Positions 10,338 through 22,739 of a DNA stretch of 64,000 nucleotides are shown piece after piece. The first letter of the stretch is position 1. The number at the start of each line of letters is the position of its first letter. A program made the translations under genes and the position numbers. The notes beneath the pieces were generated by a model. The model saw only the letters and a list, made by a program, of their open reading frames with translations, was not told the DNA's origin and did no database searches. Source of the stretch: Budvicia diplopodorum (lineage in GTDB: Bacteria > Pseudomonadota > Gammaproteobacteria > Enterobacterales > Enterobacteriaceae); contig NZ_WOYF01000001.1 of assembly GCF_009800925.1 (NCBI RefSeq), positions 434,001 through 498,000 on the forward strand, given 5' to 3'.

Positions 10338-11867
10338 TTACATTCCTATAGACATTTCTGGAGAAACGGGAGCCGCAGCGCTAAACCACTGCTGGATTGT
10401 GTTCACCGCAGAATAAGACGTATCCAGAATCGGCTGAGGGTAAACGCCTAACAAAACTAACAGCACCACCAACAGCATAACCATAAGCAGTTCACGAAGG
10501 TTCATACCGGCAATTGGCGTATCCGACTTAGGCGCACCGTAGTAAGCGCGCTGCATCATAACCAGTGAATAGATTGATGCGAAGACCAGACCAAAAGTTG
10601 CAATAACGGTAATGACAGGCACTACGCTATAGCTTCCGAACAGAATCATAAACTCACCGACGAAGTTACCGGTTCCCGGCATACCCAACGTCGCCACGGC
10701 AAAAAACAGCGACAGCGCAGGCAGATAGCGAATACGTTTCCATAAACCGCCCATCTGGCGCATATCACGAGTATGTAAACGCTCATACAGTTGACCACAG
10801 ATAATAAACATACCGGCGGCCGACAGGCCGTGTGCAATCATCTGCACCACCGCACCTTGGTAAGCCAACAGGCTGCCGCTGTATATTGCAATCATCACGA
10901 ACCCCATGTGGGATACGCTGGTATAAGCAATGAGGCGCTTAATATCGGTCTGAATAAAGGCCATCCACGCGCCGTAGAAGATACCCACAATGCCCAACCA
11001 CATCGCGATCGGGGCAAAGGCGTGAGAAGCTTCAGGAAACAGCGGCAGGCAGAAACGTAGCATACCGTAGGCCGCCGTTTTCAGCAGGATACCCGCAAGG
11101 TCAACGGAACCGGCGGTTGGTGCCTGACTATGGGCATCCGGTAACCACCCGTGTAGCGGCACCACCGGCATTTTAACCGCAAAGGCAATAAAGAAGCCCA
11201 GCATGATGACGTACTGCGCGCCGTACGACATTTCTGTATTCAGCAAATCTTCATAACCGAAGGTTAAAACGCCGGTCGCCTTGAAGTGCACAAATACCAG
11301 TCCAATAATGGCGATCAGCATGATCAAACCGCTGGACTGGGTATAGATGAAGAACTTGGTTGCCGCCGTGATTCTGGTTTTACCGTCTGACGCTTTGTGC
11401 CCCCACAGCGCAATCAGGAAGTACATTGGAACCAGCATCATCTCCCAGAAGAAGAAGAACAGAAACAGGTCCATTGCCAGAAACACGCCCATCACGCCGC
11501 CCAGAATCCACAGCAGGTTCAAATGGAAGAACCCTTGGGAACGCTGGTCTTCTGACCATGAGCAAAGAATAGCCAACACGCCTAAGAACGCGGTCAGGAC
11601 TACCATCAGTAACGACAGGCCGTCTAGTGCGAGAGATATCTTAATGCCGAGGCTTGGAACCCAGTCCACCGAGAACGAATCCAGCCATAAAGACTTAGGT
11701 GCCGAGAACGTAAACCCGGTGGTCATCCACAGATAAATAGATAAAACCAGCGTTAGCCCCATTGCGATCAACGCAATCCAGCGAGGCACCTGTTTACCTA
11801 AGCGCTCGCTCGGCCAGCAAAGAAAACCGCCGATAAAGGGTAAAAGAATTAGCCAAAGTAGTAGCAT
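10338..11867 (-). CDS. nuoM: NADH-quinone oxidoreductase subunit M
   Basis: 509-residue antiporter-like proton-pumping subunit of complex I, exactly the E. coli length, with about 14 membrane helices. The family motifs FFFWEMMLVPMYFLIALWG (with the coupling Glu, about residue 144) and KMPVVPLHGWLPDAHSQAPT, then TDIKRLIAYTSVSHMGFV, are intact. A 73-base AT-rich spacer with repeated AATAAGCTTT-like words separates it from nuoL, the largest internal gap on this side of the operon. Confidence 0.97.
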   Translation of the reverse strand: MLLLWLILLPFIGGFLCWPSERLGKQVPRWIALIAMGLTLVLSIYLWMTTGFTFSAPKSLWLDSFSVDWVPSLGIKISLALDGLSLLMVVLTAFLGVLAILCSWSEDQRSQGFFHLNLLWILGGVMGVFLAMDLFLFFFFWEMMLVPMYFLIALWGHKASDGKTRITAATKFFIYTQSSGLIMLIAIIGLVFVHFKATGVLTFGYEDLLNTEMSYGAQYVIMLGFFIAFAVKMPVVPLHGWLPDAHSQAPTAGSVDLAGILLKTAAYGMLRFCLPLFPEASHAFAPIAMWLGIVGIFYGAWMAFIQTDIKRLIAYTSVSHMGFVMIAIYSGSLLAYQGAVVQMIAHGLSAAGMFIICGQLYERLHTRDMRQMGGLWKRIRYLPALSLFFAVATLGMPGTGNFVGEFMILFGSYSVVPVITVIATFGLVFASIYSLVMMQRAYYGAPKSDTPIAGMNLRELLMVMLLVVLLVLLGVYPQPILDTSYSAVNTIQQWFSAAAPVSPEMSIGM

Positions 11868-11940
11868 GGCGTTTTATGTCCTTTATTTGAATAAGCTTTA
11901 TTTAAATAAGCTCTAAAAGCTTTCATTTTCAGTTATTCAG

Positions 11941-13788
11941 TTAAACCAACAACAACAGAGCCAATACGACCACTGCACCCAAGCCCATTGACGCAACGTA
12001 CCAACGCAGCAGGCCATTTTCACTGACTGCCAGCGTACGGTTACTCATTCGAGTAATAACCGCGGTGACGTTCATCAGTGAGTTCAGTGGATCACGATGT
12101 AATAATTTGGCAACGGCCAGATAAGGTTTGACAAATACCTTGTCGTACAGCCAGTCAAAGCCCCATGCGTTATACCACCAGGTAGAGAGCAATTGGCCCG
12201 GCGCACTTCGTGCAATGCTGGTAACCAGCTGACGTTTACCAAGATACAGCGCAGCGGCCAGTATGATACCCACCGTGGCAACGCCGCCGGAAATCATCTC
12301 CAGCATCAGCTTGCCCTCTTCGCCAAACTCATGAACCGGCAGCACGCCGTTCAGTGGCAGAGCAACAAAAGCGCCCACCGCGGTCGATAAAACCAACAGC
12401 ACGATTAACGGTAAGTTATGAGAAATACCGCCAACGGAATGCGCTTCGGTTTTAGCTTCGCCGTGGAACACAATAAAGATCATGCGGAAGGTATACAGCG
12501 AGGTCAGGAATGCCCCGACTAAGCCGGCCAGCATCAGATTAAAGTGGCCTGATGCATAGGCATCAAACAAAATTTTATCTTTACTGAAGAAGCCTGACGT
12601 CACCACCGGTAGCGCAGACAGCGCCGCACCGCCCACCAGAAAGCAAACATAAACCAATGGGATCTTCTTGCGAAGGCCGCCCATTTTGAAGATGTTCTGC
12701 TCGTGGTGACAGGCCAGAATCACCGAGCCCGAGGAGAGGAACAGTAAGGCTTTAAAGAACGCATGGGTCATTAAGTGGAATATTGCCGCATCCCACGCCT
12801 GAACGCCCAAAGCCAAGAACATATAGCCCAACTGGCTCATGGTGGAATAGGCTAAAACCCGTTTGATATCGGTCTGAACCAGCGCGGCAAAACCGGCCAG
12901 CAGCAGCGTAACGCCGCCGATAACCCCAACCAGATTCAGCACTTCCGGCGCCAGCAGGAACAGCCCGTGAGTACGCGCTATCAGATAGACACCGGCGGTG
13001 ACCATGGTGGCCGCATGGATTAATGCAGAAACCGGCGTCGGACCGGCCATCGCATCGGCTAACCACGTTTGTAACGGTAGCTGTGCCGATTTACCCACCG
13101 CGCCGCCCAGCAACATCAGGGTGGCCCAGTTCATCGCCGTAGAACCAGCGGCAAACTTCTGCGGCGCTAGCTCCATCAGGGTACGGATATCCAGCGTACC
13201 GAATTCGGTAAACAGGATAAACAGACCGATAGCTAAGAACACGTCGCCAACGCGGGTCACGATAAAGGCTTTCATCGCTGCCGCACCGTTTTTCGGATTA
13301 GTGTAATAGAACCCGATTAACAGGTAGCTGCACAGCCCTACCCCTTCCCAACCCAGATACATCAACAGTAAGTTATCGGCCAGAACTAAAATAACCATGC
13401 TGGCGATAAACAGGTTGGTGTAAGCAAAGAAACGGGAATAGCCCTCTTCTCCACGCATATACCACGAAGCATACAGGTGGATTAAGAAACCAACGCCCAC
13501 CACCACGGACAGCATGGTGACAGACAGGCTATCAAGAGTCAGGGTTACGCTGATATTAAAATTATCAACCGACATCCAAGTCCAGAGCACCTGTCTGGAA
13601 ACCTCTGAATTATCGCCCTGAGCCACAAAGTTATACACTATCCACGCCGTGACTAATGCCGCTAAGCCGATAGAACCCACACCAACGGTAGCTGAGGTGT
13701 TTTCACACCAGCGGCCGCGGGAGAAAGCCAGCAGTAAGAAGCCCAGCAGTGGTAGCAAAATGGTTAAATACAATAGGTTATGGTTCAT
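11941..13788 (-). CDS. nuoL: NADH-quinone oxidoreductase subunit L
   Basis: 615-residue distal proton-pumping subunit of complex I (E. coli 613), with 14 core helices plus the C-terminal lateral helix that spans NuoM and NuoN. Motifs include [20 protein letters not shown] with the channel Glu (about residue 144), [19 protein letters not shown] and [18 protein letters not shown]. The start overlaps the nuoK stop by four bases (ATGA), giving translational coupling. Confidence 0.97.
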   Translation of the reverse strand: MNHNLLYLTILLPLLGFLLLAFSRGRWCENTSATVGVGSIGLAALVTAWIVYNFVAQGDNSEVSRQVLWTWMSVDNFNISVTLTLDSLSVTMLSVVVGVGFLIHLYASWYMRGEEGYSRFFAYTNLFIASMVILVLADNLLLMYLGWEGVGLCSYLLIGFYYTNPKNGAAAMKAFIVTRVGDVFLAIGLFILFTEFGTLDIRTLMELAPQKFAAGSTAMNWATLMLLGGAVGKSAQLPLQTWLADAMAGPTPVSALIHAATMVTAGVYLIARTHGLFLLAPEVLNLVGVIGGVTLLLAGFAALVQTDIKRVLAYSTMSQLGYMFLALGVQAWDAAIFHLMTHAFFKALLFLSSGSVILACHHEQNIFKMGGLRKKIPLVYVCFLVGGAALSALPVVTSGFFSKDKILFDAYASGHFNLMLAGLVGAFLTSLYTFRMIFIVFHGEAKTEAHSVGGISHNLPLIVLLVLSTAVGAFVALPLNGVLPVHEFGEEGKLMLEMISGGVATVGIILAAALYLGKRQLVTSIARSAPGQLLSTWWYNAWGFDWLYDKVFVKPYLAVAKLLHRDPLNSLMNVTAVITRMSNRTLAVSENGLLRWYVASMGLGAVVVLALLLLV

Positions 13789-14087
13789 CCGCGCATCTCA
13801 CTGACAGAATCAATATTCAGGGTTTGACGACGACGATGAAGCTGTAGCAACAGAGCAAGACCAATACTGGCCTCTGCTGCTGCAAGGCTAATAACCAGAA
13901 TGTACATCACCTGTCCATCCGGCTGTTGCCAAAAGCTACCCGCCACTACAAACGCCAACGCTGCGGCGTTAATCATGATTTCTAAGCTAATCAGCATAAA
14001 TAACAAATTACGGCGAATCAGCAATCCGGTCAGGCCTAGCACGAATAAAATCGCAGCCAGAATCAGACCATGTTCCAATGGGATCAT
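13785..14087 (-). CDS. nuoK: NADH-quinone oxidoreductase subunit K
   Basis: 100-residue, three-helix membrane subunit of complex I, identical in length to E. coli NuoK and homologous to MrpC. Both conserved membrane Glu residues are present, in [15 protein letters not shown] (about residue 36) and [14 protein letters not shown] (about residue 72). It overlaps nuoL and nuoJ by four bases each. Confidence 0.97.
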   Translation of the reverse strand: MIPLEHGLILAAILFVLGLTGLLIRRNLLFMLISLEIMINAAALAFVVAGSFWQQPDGQVMYILVISLAAAEASIGLALLLQLHRRRQTLNIDSVSEMRG

Positions 14088-14656
14088 GCTTGTTCCTCCG
14101 CTCTGCTACTGTCTTTAGTGCTGTCTTTAGCGCTTTCTTTATTGCTTTGTGCATCAGCGCTCTTATTTTCGCGCCCCAGATGGTAGGCAACCACAATGCC
14201 CGCAAGCAGCAGCATTGAAGCCAGCTCAACGGCAAGAACGTAAGGCCCAAACAGGCTGATACCAACCCGCTTCGCATCCACCATCTCACCCGTAATCGCG
14301 CTACCGCTGCCGGACACGCTAAGAATAGCCACCCACAGAATGATCAGTAGAACAAAACACAGTAGCGCCGGGCCAATCCAAACGCTCGGTTTCAGCCACT
14401 CACGCTCTTGCTCTGCCACTGAGTTGCCCAGATTTAGCATCATGACAACGAAAACGAACAGCACCATGATGGCACCGGCATACACAATAATCTCAAGCGC
14501 ACCGGCGAAGTAAGCGCCCAGCGAGAAAAACACGCCAGAAATCGCTAACAGTGACACGATTAAATAGAGTAATGCGTGTACCGGATTGGTATGGCTTATC
14601 ACCCTTAGCGTTGCCAGAATGGCGATGGCCGCTGAAATATAAAATGCAAATTCCAC
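14084..14656 (-). CDS. nuoJ: NADH-quinone oxidoreductase subunit J
   Basis: 190-residue membrane subunit of complex I with five helices; the conserved pi-bulge helix region [19 protein letters not shown] is present at about residues 60-78. The polar C-terminal tail ([19 protein letters not shown]) is a little longer than in E. coli (184 in total) and is encoded by imperfect 12-base tandem repeats around 14104-14148. It starts 11 bases after nuoI. Confidence 0.97.
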   Translation of the reverse strand: MEFAFYISAAIAILATLRVISHTNPVHALLYLIVSLLAISGVFFSLGAYFAGALEIIVYAGAIMVLFVFVVMMLNLGNSVAEQEREWLKPSVWIGPALLCFVLLIILWVAILSVSGSGSAITGEMVDAKRVGISLFGPYVLAVELASMLLLAGIVVAYHLGRENKSADAQSNKESAKDSTKDSSRAEEQA

Positions 14657-14667
14657 GCTAAGCTCCT

Positions 14668-15210
14668 TTAGGGTAATAGACCTTTGAGGTCAATCGGTTT
14701 AGATTCATTTTCCGCTTCACCCTTAGCTTTACCGTCAATAGACATACCGGACATGCGGTAGAAACTATATTCAGGGTATTTACCCGGACCCGAGATCAGT
14801 AAATCTTCTTTTTCGTACACCAGATCTTGGCGCTTAAAATCAGCCATTTCAAAATCGGGCGTTAACTGAATCGCCGTAGTCGGACAAGCTTCTTCGCACA
14901 TACCGCAGAAAATGCAGCGTGAGAAGTTGATGCGGAAAAACTCCGGATACCAGCGGCCATCCTGCATCTCTGCTTTCTGTAATGAGATACAGCCAACGGG
15001 ACAGGCAACGGCACACAGGTTACAGGCTACGCAGCGCTCTTCACCGTCAGGATCGCGGGTCAGAACGATACGGCCACGGTAACGAGGCGGTACATAAATA
15101 GGTACGTCAGGATACATTCTGGTATCACGCTTATGGAAAGCGTGTAAGAAAACAATCCATAGACTGCGCAGTTGGGTACCAAAGCCAACCACTAACTCTT
15201 TTAACGTCAT
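14668..15210 (-). CDS. nuoI: NADH-quinone oxidoreductase subunit I (2x[4Fe-4S])
   Basis: 180-residue ferredoxin-like subunit of complex I, the E. coli length. Two complete cluster motifs, [12 protein letters not shown] (about residues 60-71) and [12 protein letters not shown] (about 99-110), bind clusters N6a and N6b, which relay electrons toward N2 on NuoB. It sits between nuoH and nuoJ with short spacers. Confidence 0.98.
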   Translation of the reverse strand: MTLKELVVGFGTQLRSLWIVFLHAFHKRDTRMYPDVPIYVPPRYRGRIVLTRDPDGEERCVACNLCAVACPVGCISLQKAEMQDGRWYPEFFRINFSRCIFCGMCEEACPTTAIQLTPDFEMADFKRQDLVYEKEDLLISGPGKYPEYSFYRMSGMSIDGKAKGEAENESKPIDLKGLLP

Positions 15211-15226
15211 GGTTAATCTCTCTCCC

Positions 15227-16204
15227 TTATTGCGCTCTGAGAAGAATCACTGCCGCAGTTACCAGCAGGTTCAACAGGGTCAACGGTAAACATACGCGCC
15301 AGCCAAAGGCCATTACCTGGTCATAACGCGGACGAGGTAATGAAGCACGCACCAAAATAAACATCATCATGAAGAACCCGGTTTTCAGCGCAAACCACAG
15401 AATCGGTGGTAAGAACGGCCCCTGCCATCCGCCAAAGAACAGCGTTACGATTAAGGCAGAAATGGTCACGATACCAACATACTCACCGACGAAGAACAGA
15501 CCGAACTTCATGCCTGAATATTCAATATGGTAACCGTCGGCGATTTCCTGCTCGGCTTCCGGTTGGTCAAACGGATGGCGGTGACATACCGCAATACCCG
15601 CAATCACAAAGGTACAGAAGCCAAAGAACTGCGGAACAACAAACCACAGGTCAGCCTGAGCGGCGACGATATCGCGCATATTGAACGAACCGGTGACGGC
15701 AACAATCCCCATCAGCGACAGGCCTAAGAACACTTCGTAGCTTAGGGTCTGAGCCGAGGCACGCATGGCGCCAAGCAGTGCGTATTTATTGTTACTTGAC
15801 CAACCGGCGAACAGCACCGCATACACCGCCAGACCGGCCAGCATAAAGAAGAACAGTATGCCGATGTTCAAGTCTGAAACGCCCCACGTAGGCGTTACCG
15901 GAACAATAGCAAAGGCCAGCAGCATGGAGCTGAAGGCGATCATCGGTGCCAGCGTAAAGATCATCTTGTCAGAGAAATTAGGTACCCAGTCCTCTTTAAA
16001 GAACATCTTGATCATATCTGCAACGATCTGCAGCGATCCGAATGGCCCTACTCGGTTGGGTCCGTAGCGATCTTGAAACAGAGATAGCAGGCGGCGCTCG
16101 CCAAAACTCATCAACGCGCCGCAGGTTACCACTACCAACAAAATGACCACGGCCTTACCGACTGAAATCAAGATATCTGCCGTTTCCGGAGCTAGCCAAC
16201 TCAT
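15227..16204 (-). CDS. nuoH: NADH-quinone oxidoreductase subunit H
   Basis: 325-residue membrane subunit with eight helices that forms much of the quinone pocket and the link to the peripheral arm. Conserved cytosolic loops are [36 protein letters not shown] with its acidic follow-up, and the [19 protein letters not shown] block. Length equals E. coli. The start overlaps the nuoG stop by four bases. Confidence 0.98.
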   Translation of the reverse strand: MSWLAPETADILISVGKAVVILLVVVTCGALMSFGERRLLSLFQDRYGPNRVGPFGSLQIVADMIKMFFKEDWVPNFSDKMIFTLAPMIAFSSMLLAFAIVPVTPTWGVSDLNIGILFFFMLAGLAVYAVLFAGWSSNNKYALLGAMRASAQTLSYEVFLGLSLMGIVAVTGSFNMRDIVAAQADLWFVVPQFFGFCTFVIAGIAVCHRHPFDQPEAEQEIADGYHIEYSGMKFGLFFVGEYVGIVTISALIVTLFFGGWQGPFLPPILWFALKTGFFMMMFILVRASLPRPRYDQVMAFGWRVCLPLTLLNLLVTAAVILLRAQ

Positions 16205-18942
16205 AGCGTTGCCTCCCTCAGATTTTCGACGCGCTCGCCGGCTAAAACAGGGGAAATGCCCGGTAAACCTAACGGTAATCCGATCAAACCTTGTTCCAGA
16301 GACTCACTGATTTTTACCGGCAGCGTCAGGTCTGTACCTGAGCAGCTAAAGGCAACCAATGAACCAGCGCTAACGCTTAACGCCGCTGCATCCTGTGGAT
16401 TGAGCATCACATAGGCCTGCGGCATACGCTGTTGAATCACGTCTGAACGCTGAGACATTTCATCACTACCAAACAGGTGATAGTAAGGAGCTACCCGCCA
16501 GCCGTTTTCGACCTTCACCGGCGCTTTGGTTACGGCATCGAAATAGGCCAGAGAAGCATCGCTCTGCGGCTCAATTAAGCGAATTCCCGGGTCACCGGCA
16601 CGCAGGCTGCCGCCCACTTCAGACTGGAATTTATTCCACGCCTGCGGTGAGTTCCAGCCAGGTGCCCAGGCAAACGGAATCTGCTGACGATTGGCTTCCG
16701 GTGCGCTGTAGCCTTCCATAGAATAGGCAAATGCGGTGTCGTTATCTTTAGGCTGGCGTTTTTCATGCACGTTAACGTCGGCCAACATCGCGGTACGGCC
16801 GCTGTAACGATGCGGTTCACGGGCAATTTTCATGCCGCGAATGCGGAAAGACGCATCAGGAGCCGCATTGACCATACCGGCGAGTTCAGGAAACGCGTCG
16901 GCACAGGCGGCGATCACGTGATCGAGCAAAGTCCAGTCCAGTTGACGGCTGCTATACACGCTTTGCAGCGAATGTAACCAGCGCCAGCTTTCGAGAATGT
17001 AGATCTTGTTTGCCGGGTCTTTATCGTAGAAGGACGGTTCGTAAACCTGAAAGAACCGCTGAGCGCGGCCTTCTTGGTTAACTAAGGTACCGTCGCTTTC
17101 GGCAAAGCTCGCCGCAGATAAAATCAGCGTCGCCTTATTCATTATTGCCGTGCGCTGATGGTCAACCACAATCAGGTTTTCAACTTTGGCTAACGCGGCA
17201 TCGATGCGGGCGGCAGAAGCATGACGATAAAGGTCATTTTCCATCACAATCAGGGTGTCCGCTTCGCCGTTTTCAATCTGGGCCAGTGCGTCATTGATTG
17301 AGCTGCCGCCCATCATTGCCACACCCATGCTGTTCGACTCTGCCGCCACAAAGGTGATGCCGGTTTCTATACCTTTTTGCTTCAGGGCTAAAGCGATGTT
17401 AGCCGCAGCCTGAATGATATCGTCGCTGGCCGCGCCGCAGCCGGTGACAATCAGCGGCTTCTTGGCGCCAGAAAGCGCTTGAGCAATGATATCCACTTTT
17501 CCGTTCAACGAAGTCGGTAGTTCAGACGCGTTCGGCGCTTTACCGTCAATGGCGTGAGCAATCGCAAAGCCTAAGCGTGCCTGCTCTTCAACCGAAGCAC
17601 AGTAGTTCCACGCCGCAATATCATCCAAACGGGTTTTATCTACGTTAGTGGTAAACAGCGGGTACTTAGCGTGCTGGCCGATATTCTGAATGGCGGCGAT
17701 TTGCCAGTCGGCCACGCGCTGTGCGGCGGCCATTTCGCGAGCCTTGCCTTTCACTGCCTGACGCAGAGCCAGTGCGATACGAGCGCCGGTTTGAGTCACA
17801 TCTTCACCCAACACCAACACCGCGTCGTAGCTCTCCATTTCACGCAGCGAAGGCGTATAAATTCCGCTTTCACGCAGCACTTTTTGCATCAGTTGAACGC
17901 GGGCCAATTCACCGGCATTCATGCCGGTTGAGAAGTTCTCAGCGCCCACCAACTGACGTAAAGCGAAGTTACTTTCTAAGCTGGCGCGCGGTGAACCGAT
18001 ACCGATAGTTTTCTTCGACTGACGTAAAACGTCTGCCGCACCCTGCATCGCCTGCTCAGGGTTAAGATTCACCCAGTCCTGACCGCGCAGTTGCAGTGGA
18101 TGGCGCGGCCTATCTTTCGAATTCACATAGCCATAGCCGAAGCGGCCACGGTCACACAGGAAGTGGTGGTTTACCGTTCCGTTATAGCGGTTCTCGATGC
18201 GGCGAAGTTCGCCATAACGCTCGCCGGGGCTAGTATTACAGCCGACGCTGCACTGTTGGCAAATGCTCGGTGCGAACTGCATATCCCATTTACGGTTATA
18301 GCGTTCTGAGTGGGTCTTATCGGTAAATACGCCGGTAGGACACACTTCAACCAGGTTGCCGGAGAATTCACTTTCTAACGTGCCGTCTTCAGGGCGGCCA
18401 AAGTAAACGCTGTCGTGAGAGCCGTATACGCCAAAGTCTTCGCCGCCCGCATAATCTTTATAATAGCGAACGCAGCGATAGCAGGCGATACAGCGGTTCA
18501 TTTCATGGTTAATGAAAGGCCCCAAGTCCTGATTGTTGTGCGTACGCTTATTAAAGCGATATTTGCGGAAGCTATGACCGGTCATGACGGTCATATCCTG
18601 TAAATGACAGTTTCCGCCCTCTTCACAGACTGGACAGTCGTGAGGATGGTTTACCATCAGAAACTCCACCACCGCTTCGCGGAATTTCTTGGCTTCTTCA
18701 TCTTCAATAGCAATATAGCTACCGTCAGATGCCGGAGTCATACAAGACATCACCAAACGCCCGCGTTTATCATCAGGCCCTTGGAATTGCTTAACCGCAC
18801 ATTGGCGGCAAGCGCCGACGCTACCTAACGCCGGATGCCAGCAAAAGTAAGGAATATCGAGGCCAAGTGAGAGACAAGCCTGCAGCAGGTTGTCAGCTCC
18901 ATCAACTTCGTATTCTTTGCCGTCTACATGAATCGTTGCCAT
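16201..18942 (-). CDS. nuoG: NADH-quinone oxidoreductase subunit G
   Basis: 913-residue iron-sulfur subunit of complex I (E. coli 908). The N-terminal 2Fe-2S ferredoxin domain has [17 protein letters not shown]; a His/Cys cluster site follows in [17 protein letters not shown]; then a 4Fe-4S pair ([17 protein letters not shown]) and the N7 cluster site [13 protein letters not shown], followed by a molybdopterin-oxidoreductase-like C-terminal domain without catalysis. The ATG that begins [13 protein letters not shown] is used because it matches the family and lies ten bases after GGGAAG; an upstream extension of nine codons is not conserved. Confidence 0.97.
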   Translation of the reverse strand: MATIHVDGKEYEVDGADNLLQACLSLGLDIPYFCWHPALGSVGACRQCAVKQFQGPDDKRGRLVMSCMTPASDGSYIAIEDEEAKKFREAVVEFLMVNHPHDCPVCEEGGNCHLQDMTVMTGHSFRKYRFNKRTHNNQDLGPFINHEMNRCIACYRCVRYYKDYAGGEDFGVYGSHDSVYFGRPEDGTLESEFSGNLVEVCPTGVFTDKTHSERYNRKWDMQFAPSICQQCSVGCNTSPGERYGELRRIENRYNGTVNHHFLCDRGRFGYGYVNSKDRPRHPLQLRGQDWVNLNPEQAMQGAADVLRQSKKTIGIGSPRASLESNFALRQLVGAENFSTGMNAGELARVQLMQKVLRESGIYTPSLREMESYDAVLVLGEDVTQTGARIALALRQAVKGKAREMAAAQRVADWQIAAIQNIGQHAKYPLFTTNVDKTRLDDIAAWNYCASVEEQARLGFAIAHAIDGKAPNASELPTSLNGKVDIIAQALSGAKKPLIVTGCGAASDDIIQAAANIALALKQKGIETGITFVAAESNSMGVAMMGGSSINDALAQIENGEADTLIVMENDLYRHASAARIDAALAKVENLIVVDHQRTAIMNKATLILSAASFAESDGTLVNQEGRAQRFFQVYEPSFYDKDPANKIYILESWRWLHSLQSVYSSRQLDWTLLDHVIAACADAFPELAGMVNAAPDASFRIRGMKIAREPHRYSGRTAMLADVNVHEKRQPKDNDTAFAYSMEGYSAPEANRQQIPFAWAPGWNSPQAWNKFQSEVGGSLRAGDPGIRLIEPQSDASLAYFDAVTKAPVKVENGWRVAPYYHLFGSDEMSQRSDVIQQRMPQAYVMLNPQDAAALSVSAGSLVAFSCSGTDLTLPVKISESLEQGLIGLPLGLPGISPVLAGERVENLREATL

Positions 18943-19039
18943 AGTCAGCATGCTTCCCGTAGCCCGCAACTGCGGGCATATAACTTAGAAAATTCGTTAC
19001 CAGATATCGTCTCTATATGCTCTGAGCTTATAGAGCTGA

Positions 19040-20407
19040 CTACCAACGCTGCTTGAGCAGGTTTGGTTGGATACCGGCGATAGCGTTCAGATTATTAAAG
19101 GTTTTAACTTTGATGCCCGCTTCAAACTCTTCGCGGAAATACTTAATCGCACTTTGCAGCGGCTCAACGGCTCCCGGCGCAAGGGCACAGAAAGTATGAC
19201 CCGGCGACAGGAAGCGACACAGCTGTTCAAGGGTTTCAACGTCACCCGGCTGGCCTTCCCCGCGCTCTAAGGCGGTTAAAATTTTCACGCTCCACGGTAA
19301 ACCGTCGCGGCAAGGCGTACACCAGCCGCAGGATTCGCGCGCGAAGAACTCTTCAATATTGCGGGTTAACCCGACCATATTGATTTGGTCATCAACCGCC
19401 ATGGCTAACGCCGTACCTAAACGGCTCCCTGCTTTGGCAATATTGGCAAAATCCATCGGTAAGTCGAGATGCGCATCGGTCAGGAAGTCCGTACCTGCAC
19501 CGCCCGGCTGCCAAGCCTTAAGCTTCAGGCCATCTTGCATACCACCGGCGTAGTCTTCCAGCAGCTCACGCGCGGTAATGCCAAACGGTAACTCCCACAG
19601 GCCCGGATTTTTCACCCGGCCGGAGAAGCCCATTAGCTTAGTGCCCGCATCCTGACTCTTACCGGCAGACAGTCCGCGATACCACTCTGGACCATGCTCG
19701 ATAATTGACGGCACGTTACACAGCGTTTCGACGTTATTAACGCAGGTAGGCTTGCCCCACGCGCCGGACGTAGCCGGGAACGGTGGCTTAGAGCGCGGAT
19801 TAGCGCGGCGGCCTTCAAGGGAGTTGATCAGCGCGGTCTCTTCACCGCAGATATAGCGCCCTGCACCGGTATGAACAAACAGCTCAAAATCGAAGCCGCT
19901 GCCCAAAATATTTTTACCGAGGAACCCGGCCTTTTTCGCTTCGTCGATCGCTTTACGCAGATTCTCAGCGGCTTCAATGTATTCGCCGCGCAGGAAGATA
20001 TAGCCACGGTAGGCTTTAAGCGCAAAAGCACCGATTAGCATGCCTTCAACCAGCAGGTGAGGTAATTGCTCCATCAGCAGGCGGTCTTTATAGGTGCCCG
20101 GCTCCATTTCATCCGCATTACACAGAATGTAACGAACGTTCATGCTTTCGTCTTTTGGCATCAGGCTCCACTTCAAACCGGTGGAAAAACCTGCACCGCC
20201 GCGACCGCTCAGACCGGAGTCTTTGACGGTTGAAACGATGTCATCCGGAGACATGCCCTTCAGCGCCTTTTCAGCACCGACATAGCCGCTCTTAGCGCGA
20301 TACTCATCAAACCATACCGGCTGCTGGTCAGCGCGCAGACGCCAGGTTAACGGATGCTGCTCTTCAGTAAGAATGCGTTGAGTTCCTAACAAAGTTGGCC
20401 CGCTCAT
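19040..20407 (-). CDS. nuoF: NADH-quinone oxidoreductase subunit F (NADH and FMN site)
   Basis: 455-residue flavoprotein subunit that oxidises NADH (E. coli 445). The NADH/FMN-binding loops [14 protein letters not shown] (about residue 66) and [19 protein letters not shown] are intact, and [10 protein letters not shown] with the later Cys in [13 protein letters not shown] binds the N3 cluster. The start overlaps the nuoE stop by four bases. About 95 bases separate it from nuoG. Confidence 0.98.
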   Translation of the reverse strand: MSGPTLLGTQRILTEEQHPLTWRLRADQQPVWFDEYRAKSGYVGAEKALKGMSPDDIVSTVKDSGLSGRGGAGFSTGLKWSLMPKDESMNVRYILCNADEMEPGTYKDRLLMEQLPHLLVEGMLIGAFALKAYRGYIFLRGEYIEAAENLRKAIDEAKKAGFLGKNILGSGFDFELFVHTGAGRYICGEETALINSLEGRRANPRSKPPFPATSGAWGKPTCVNNVETLCNVPSIIEHGPEWYRGLSAGKSQDAGTKLMGFSGRVKNPGLWELPFGITARELLEDYAGGMQDGLKLKAWQPGGAGTDFLTDAHLDLPMDFANIAKAGSRLGTALAMAVDDQINMVGLTRNIEEFFARESCGWCTPCRDGLPWSVKILTALERGEGQPGDVETLEQLCRFLSPGHTFCALAPGAVEPLQSAIKYFREEFEAGIKVKTFNNLNAIAGIQPNLLKQRW

Positions 20408-20889
20408 TGATATTGCTCCAGTAGTTTCTCAATATCTTCCGGCTTCAGATGCTCGTGAGTGTCTTCATCCACCATCATGCTAGGCCCTTTATCACAGTTA
20501 CCTAAACAGCAGGTCGGTAACAGCGTAAAGCGCCCGTCAAAGGTGGTCTGGCCCGGTTTAATGTCGAGCTTTCTCTCAAGAGCGGCCTGAATTCCCTGAT
20601 ATCCATTGATATAGCACACCACGCTATCGCAGTAGCGAATCACGTGACGGCCAACCGGACGACGGTAAATCTGGCTATAAAAAGTCGCAACGCCTTCAAT
20701 GTCACTGGCGGGAATGCCCAGCACATCGGCAATCGCAGTAATCGCACCGTCCGGGACCCAGCCGCGCTTTTTCTGCACGATCTTCAGCGCTTCAATCGAT
20801 GCGGCACGCGGGTCTTCGTAATGATGTTTCTCGTGCTCAATAGCGTCGAGTTCTTCGGCGCTCAGCGTGAAAATTTCTTTATCGGTCAT
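20404..20889 (-). CDS. nuoE: NADH-quinone oxidoreductase subunit E
   Basis: 161-residue thioredoxin-like subunit (E. coli 166) binding the N1a 2Fe-2S cluster through CDSVVC (about residues 87-92) and [14 protein letters not shown] (Cys at about 128 and 132). It works with NuoF and NuoG in the NADH-oxidising module. Two bases separate it from nuoCD, and it overlaps nuoF by four bases. Confidence 0.97.
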   Translation of the reverse strand: MTDKEIFTLSAEELDAIEHEKHHYEDPRAASIEALKIVQKKRGWVPDGAITAIADVLGIPASDIEGVATFYSQIYRRPVGRHVIRYCDSVVCYINGYQGIQAALERKLDIKPGQTTFDGRFTLLPTCCLGNCDKGPSMMVDEDTHEHLKPEDIEKLLEQYQ

Positions 20890-20891
20890 AG

Positions 20892-22706
20892 CTAGCGATC
20901 CACGTCTGACATAACAAAATCAATGCTGCCCAGATAGACAATTAAGTCTGAGACTAAACAGCCACGAATGACGGACGGGATCTGCTGCAGGTGTGCATAG
21001 CTTGGCGTACGAACCCGAGTACGGTAGCTCATGGTGCCGCCGTCGCTGGTTAAGTAGTAGCTATTGATCCCTTTGGTTGCTTCCACCATTTGGAAAGACT
21101 CATTGGCCGGCATAATCGGACCCCATGATACCTGTAGGAAGTGGGTAATCAGGGTTTCAATGTGCTGTAACGAGCGCTCTTTCGGCGGAGGCGTAGTAAG
21201 CGGATGATCGGCTTTAAACGGCCCTTCAGGCATGTTGTCTAAACACTGCTGTAAGATGCGCAAGCTCTGGCGCAGCTCTTCAACCTTGAGCATCACGCGG
21301 TCATAGCTGTCGCCGTTATGGCTGACCGGAACTTCGAAGTCAAAGTTTTCGTAGCCTGAATAAGGGCGAGCTTTACGGATGTCAAAATCGATACCCGTTG
21401 CGCGTAGCCCAGCACCGGTTACGCCCCACGCCAGCGCTTCTTCTGCGCTGTACTGGGCAACGCCGATGGTACGGCCTTTCAGAATGGTATTTTTCAGTGC
21501 GGCTTTAACGTAAGACTCCAGACGCTTTGGCATCCAGTTTAAGAACTCACGCAATAGCCCGTCCCAACCTCTCGGCAGGTCGTGCGCAACGCCGCCAATG
21601 CGGAACCAGGCCGGATGCATACGGAAACCGGTAATGGCTTCTACAATGTCATAAATACGGGCGCGGTCGCTAAAGGCGTAGAATACCGGCGTCATGGCGC
21701 CGACGTCCTGAATATAGGTAGAGATATACAGTAAGTGACTGTTGATACGAAATAGCTCAGACAGCATCACGCGGATCGTTTTTACGCGATCCGGAACTTC
21801 AATACCGGCCAGTTTTTCAACGGCTAATATATAAGGCATTTCGTTAATGCAGCCGCCAAGGTATTCGATACGGTCGGTAAACGGAATGTAGCTGTGCCAC
21901 GACTGGCGCTCACCCATTTTCTCGGCACCGCGGTGGTGGTAACCGATATCCGGCACGCAGTCGATAATCTCTTCACCATCCAGCTGCAAAACGATACGGA
22001 ATGCACCGTGAGAAGACGGATGGTTAGGCCCCAGGTTCAGGAACATGAAGTCTTCATTTTGGGTGCCGCGCTTCATGCCCCACTCTTCGGGCTTGAAGGT
22101 CATGGCTTCCATTTCCAGATCTTCTTTGGCTTTGGTCAATACAAAGGGATCGAACTCGGTAGCACGGGCAGGATAGTCTTTACGCAGCGGGTGCCCTTCC
22201 CAGCTGTCCGGCATCATGATGCGGCGCAGGTTCGGGTGGCCATCGATAGTGATGCCAAACATTTCCCACGTTTCACGCTCATACCAGTTAGCGTTCGGGA
22301 ACAGTTTGGTGACGGTCGGTACGTGAAGATCGTTTTCTGCCAGCGCCACTTTCAACATAATGTCTTTGTTGCGCTCGATTGAAATCAGGTGGTAGAAAAC
22401 GGAAAAATCCGCCGCCGGTAAACCGTTGCGGTGGGTACGTAAACGCTCATCAACGCCGTGTAAGTCAAACAGCATGACGTAAGGCTTAGGCTGTTTGCGT
22501 AAAAAGGTCAGGATTTCTAAAAGTTGCTCACGCTTCACCCACACCACCGGAATACCGGTACGGGTAGGCTGAACGGTAAAGGCATCTGGCCCAAAACGAT
22601 TGCGCAGTTCACCGATTACCGGATCATCAAGATGATCCCGGGTTCCCCACGCAGGTTGGGCGAGCTCTTGCGTCATTGGATCTGTCATATTGTTTTCGCC
22701 GCTCAT
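20892..22706 (-). CDS. nuoC: NADH-quinone oxidoreductase fused subunit C/D
   Basis: 604-residue fusion of the 30-kDa (NuoC, about residues 1-190) and 49-kDa (NuoD, about 215-604) subunits, the arrangement typical of Enterobacterales. NuoD carries the quinone-site motif [13 protein letters not shown] with the conserved His residues and the [18 protein letters not shown] helix. The first ATG gives [10 protein letters not shown]; a second ATG six codons later also fits, so the start is uncertain by 18 bases. Confidence 0.96.
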   Translation of the reverse strand: MSGENNMTDPMTQELAQPAWGTRDHLDDPVIGELRNRFGPDAFTVQPTRTGIPVVWVKREQLLEILTFLRKQPKPYVMLFDLHGVDERLRTHRNGLPAADFSVFYHLISIERNKDIMLKVALAENDLHVPTVTKLFPNANWYERETWEMFGITIDGHPNLRRIMMPDSWEGHPLRKDYPARATEFDPFVLTKAKEDLEMEAMTFKPEEWGMKRGTQNEDFMFLNLGPNHPSSHGAFRIVLQLDGEEIIDCVPDIGYHHRGAEKMGERQSWHSYIPFTDRIEYLGGCINEMPYILAVEKLAGIEVPDRVKTIRVMLSELFRINSHLLYISTYIQDVGAMTPVFYAFSDRARIYDIVEAITGFRMHPAWFRIGGVAHDLPRGWDGLLREFLNWMPKRLESYVKAALKNTILKGRTIGVAQYSAEEALAWGVTGAGLRATGIDFDIRKARPYSGYENFDFEVPVSHNGDSYDRVMLKVEELRQSLRILQQCLDNMPEGPFKADHPLTTPPPKERSLQHIETLITHFLQVSWGPIMPANESFQMVEATKGINSYYLTSDGGTMSYRTRVRTPSYAHLQQIPSVIRGCLVSDLIVYLGSIDFVMSDVDR

Positions 22707-22739
22707 TACTCAAAATAAATTCGGGTGTTGCTTCAATAG

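Noticed and set aside
12193-12390. Various 60-120 codon frames antisense to nuo, men and purF genes
   Set aside because: They lie wholly inside conserved genes on the other strand, lack ribosome sites and have the composition expected of shadow frames.
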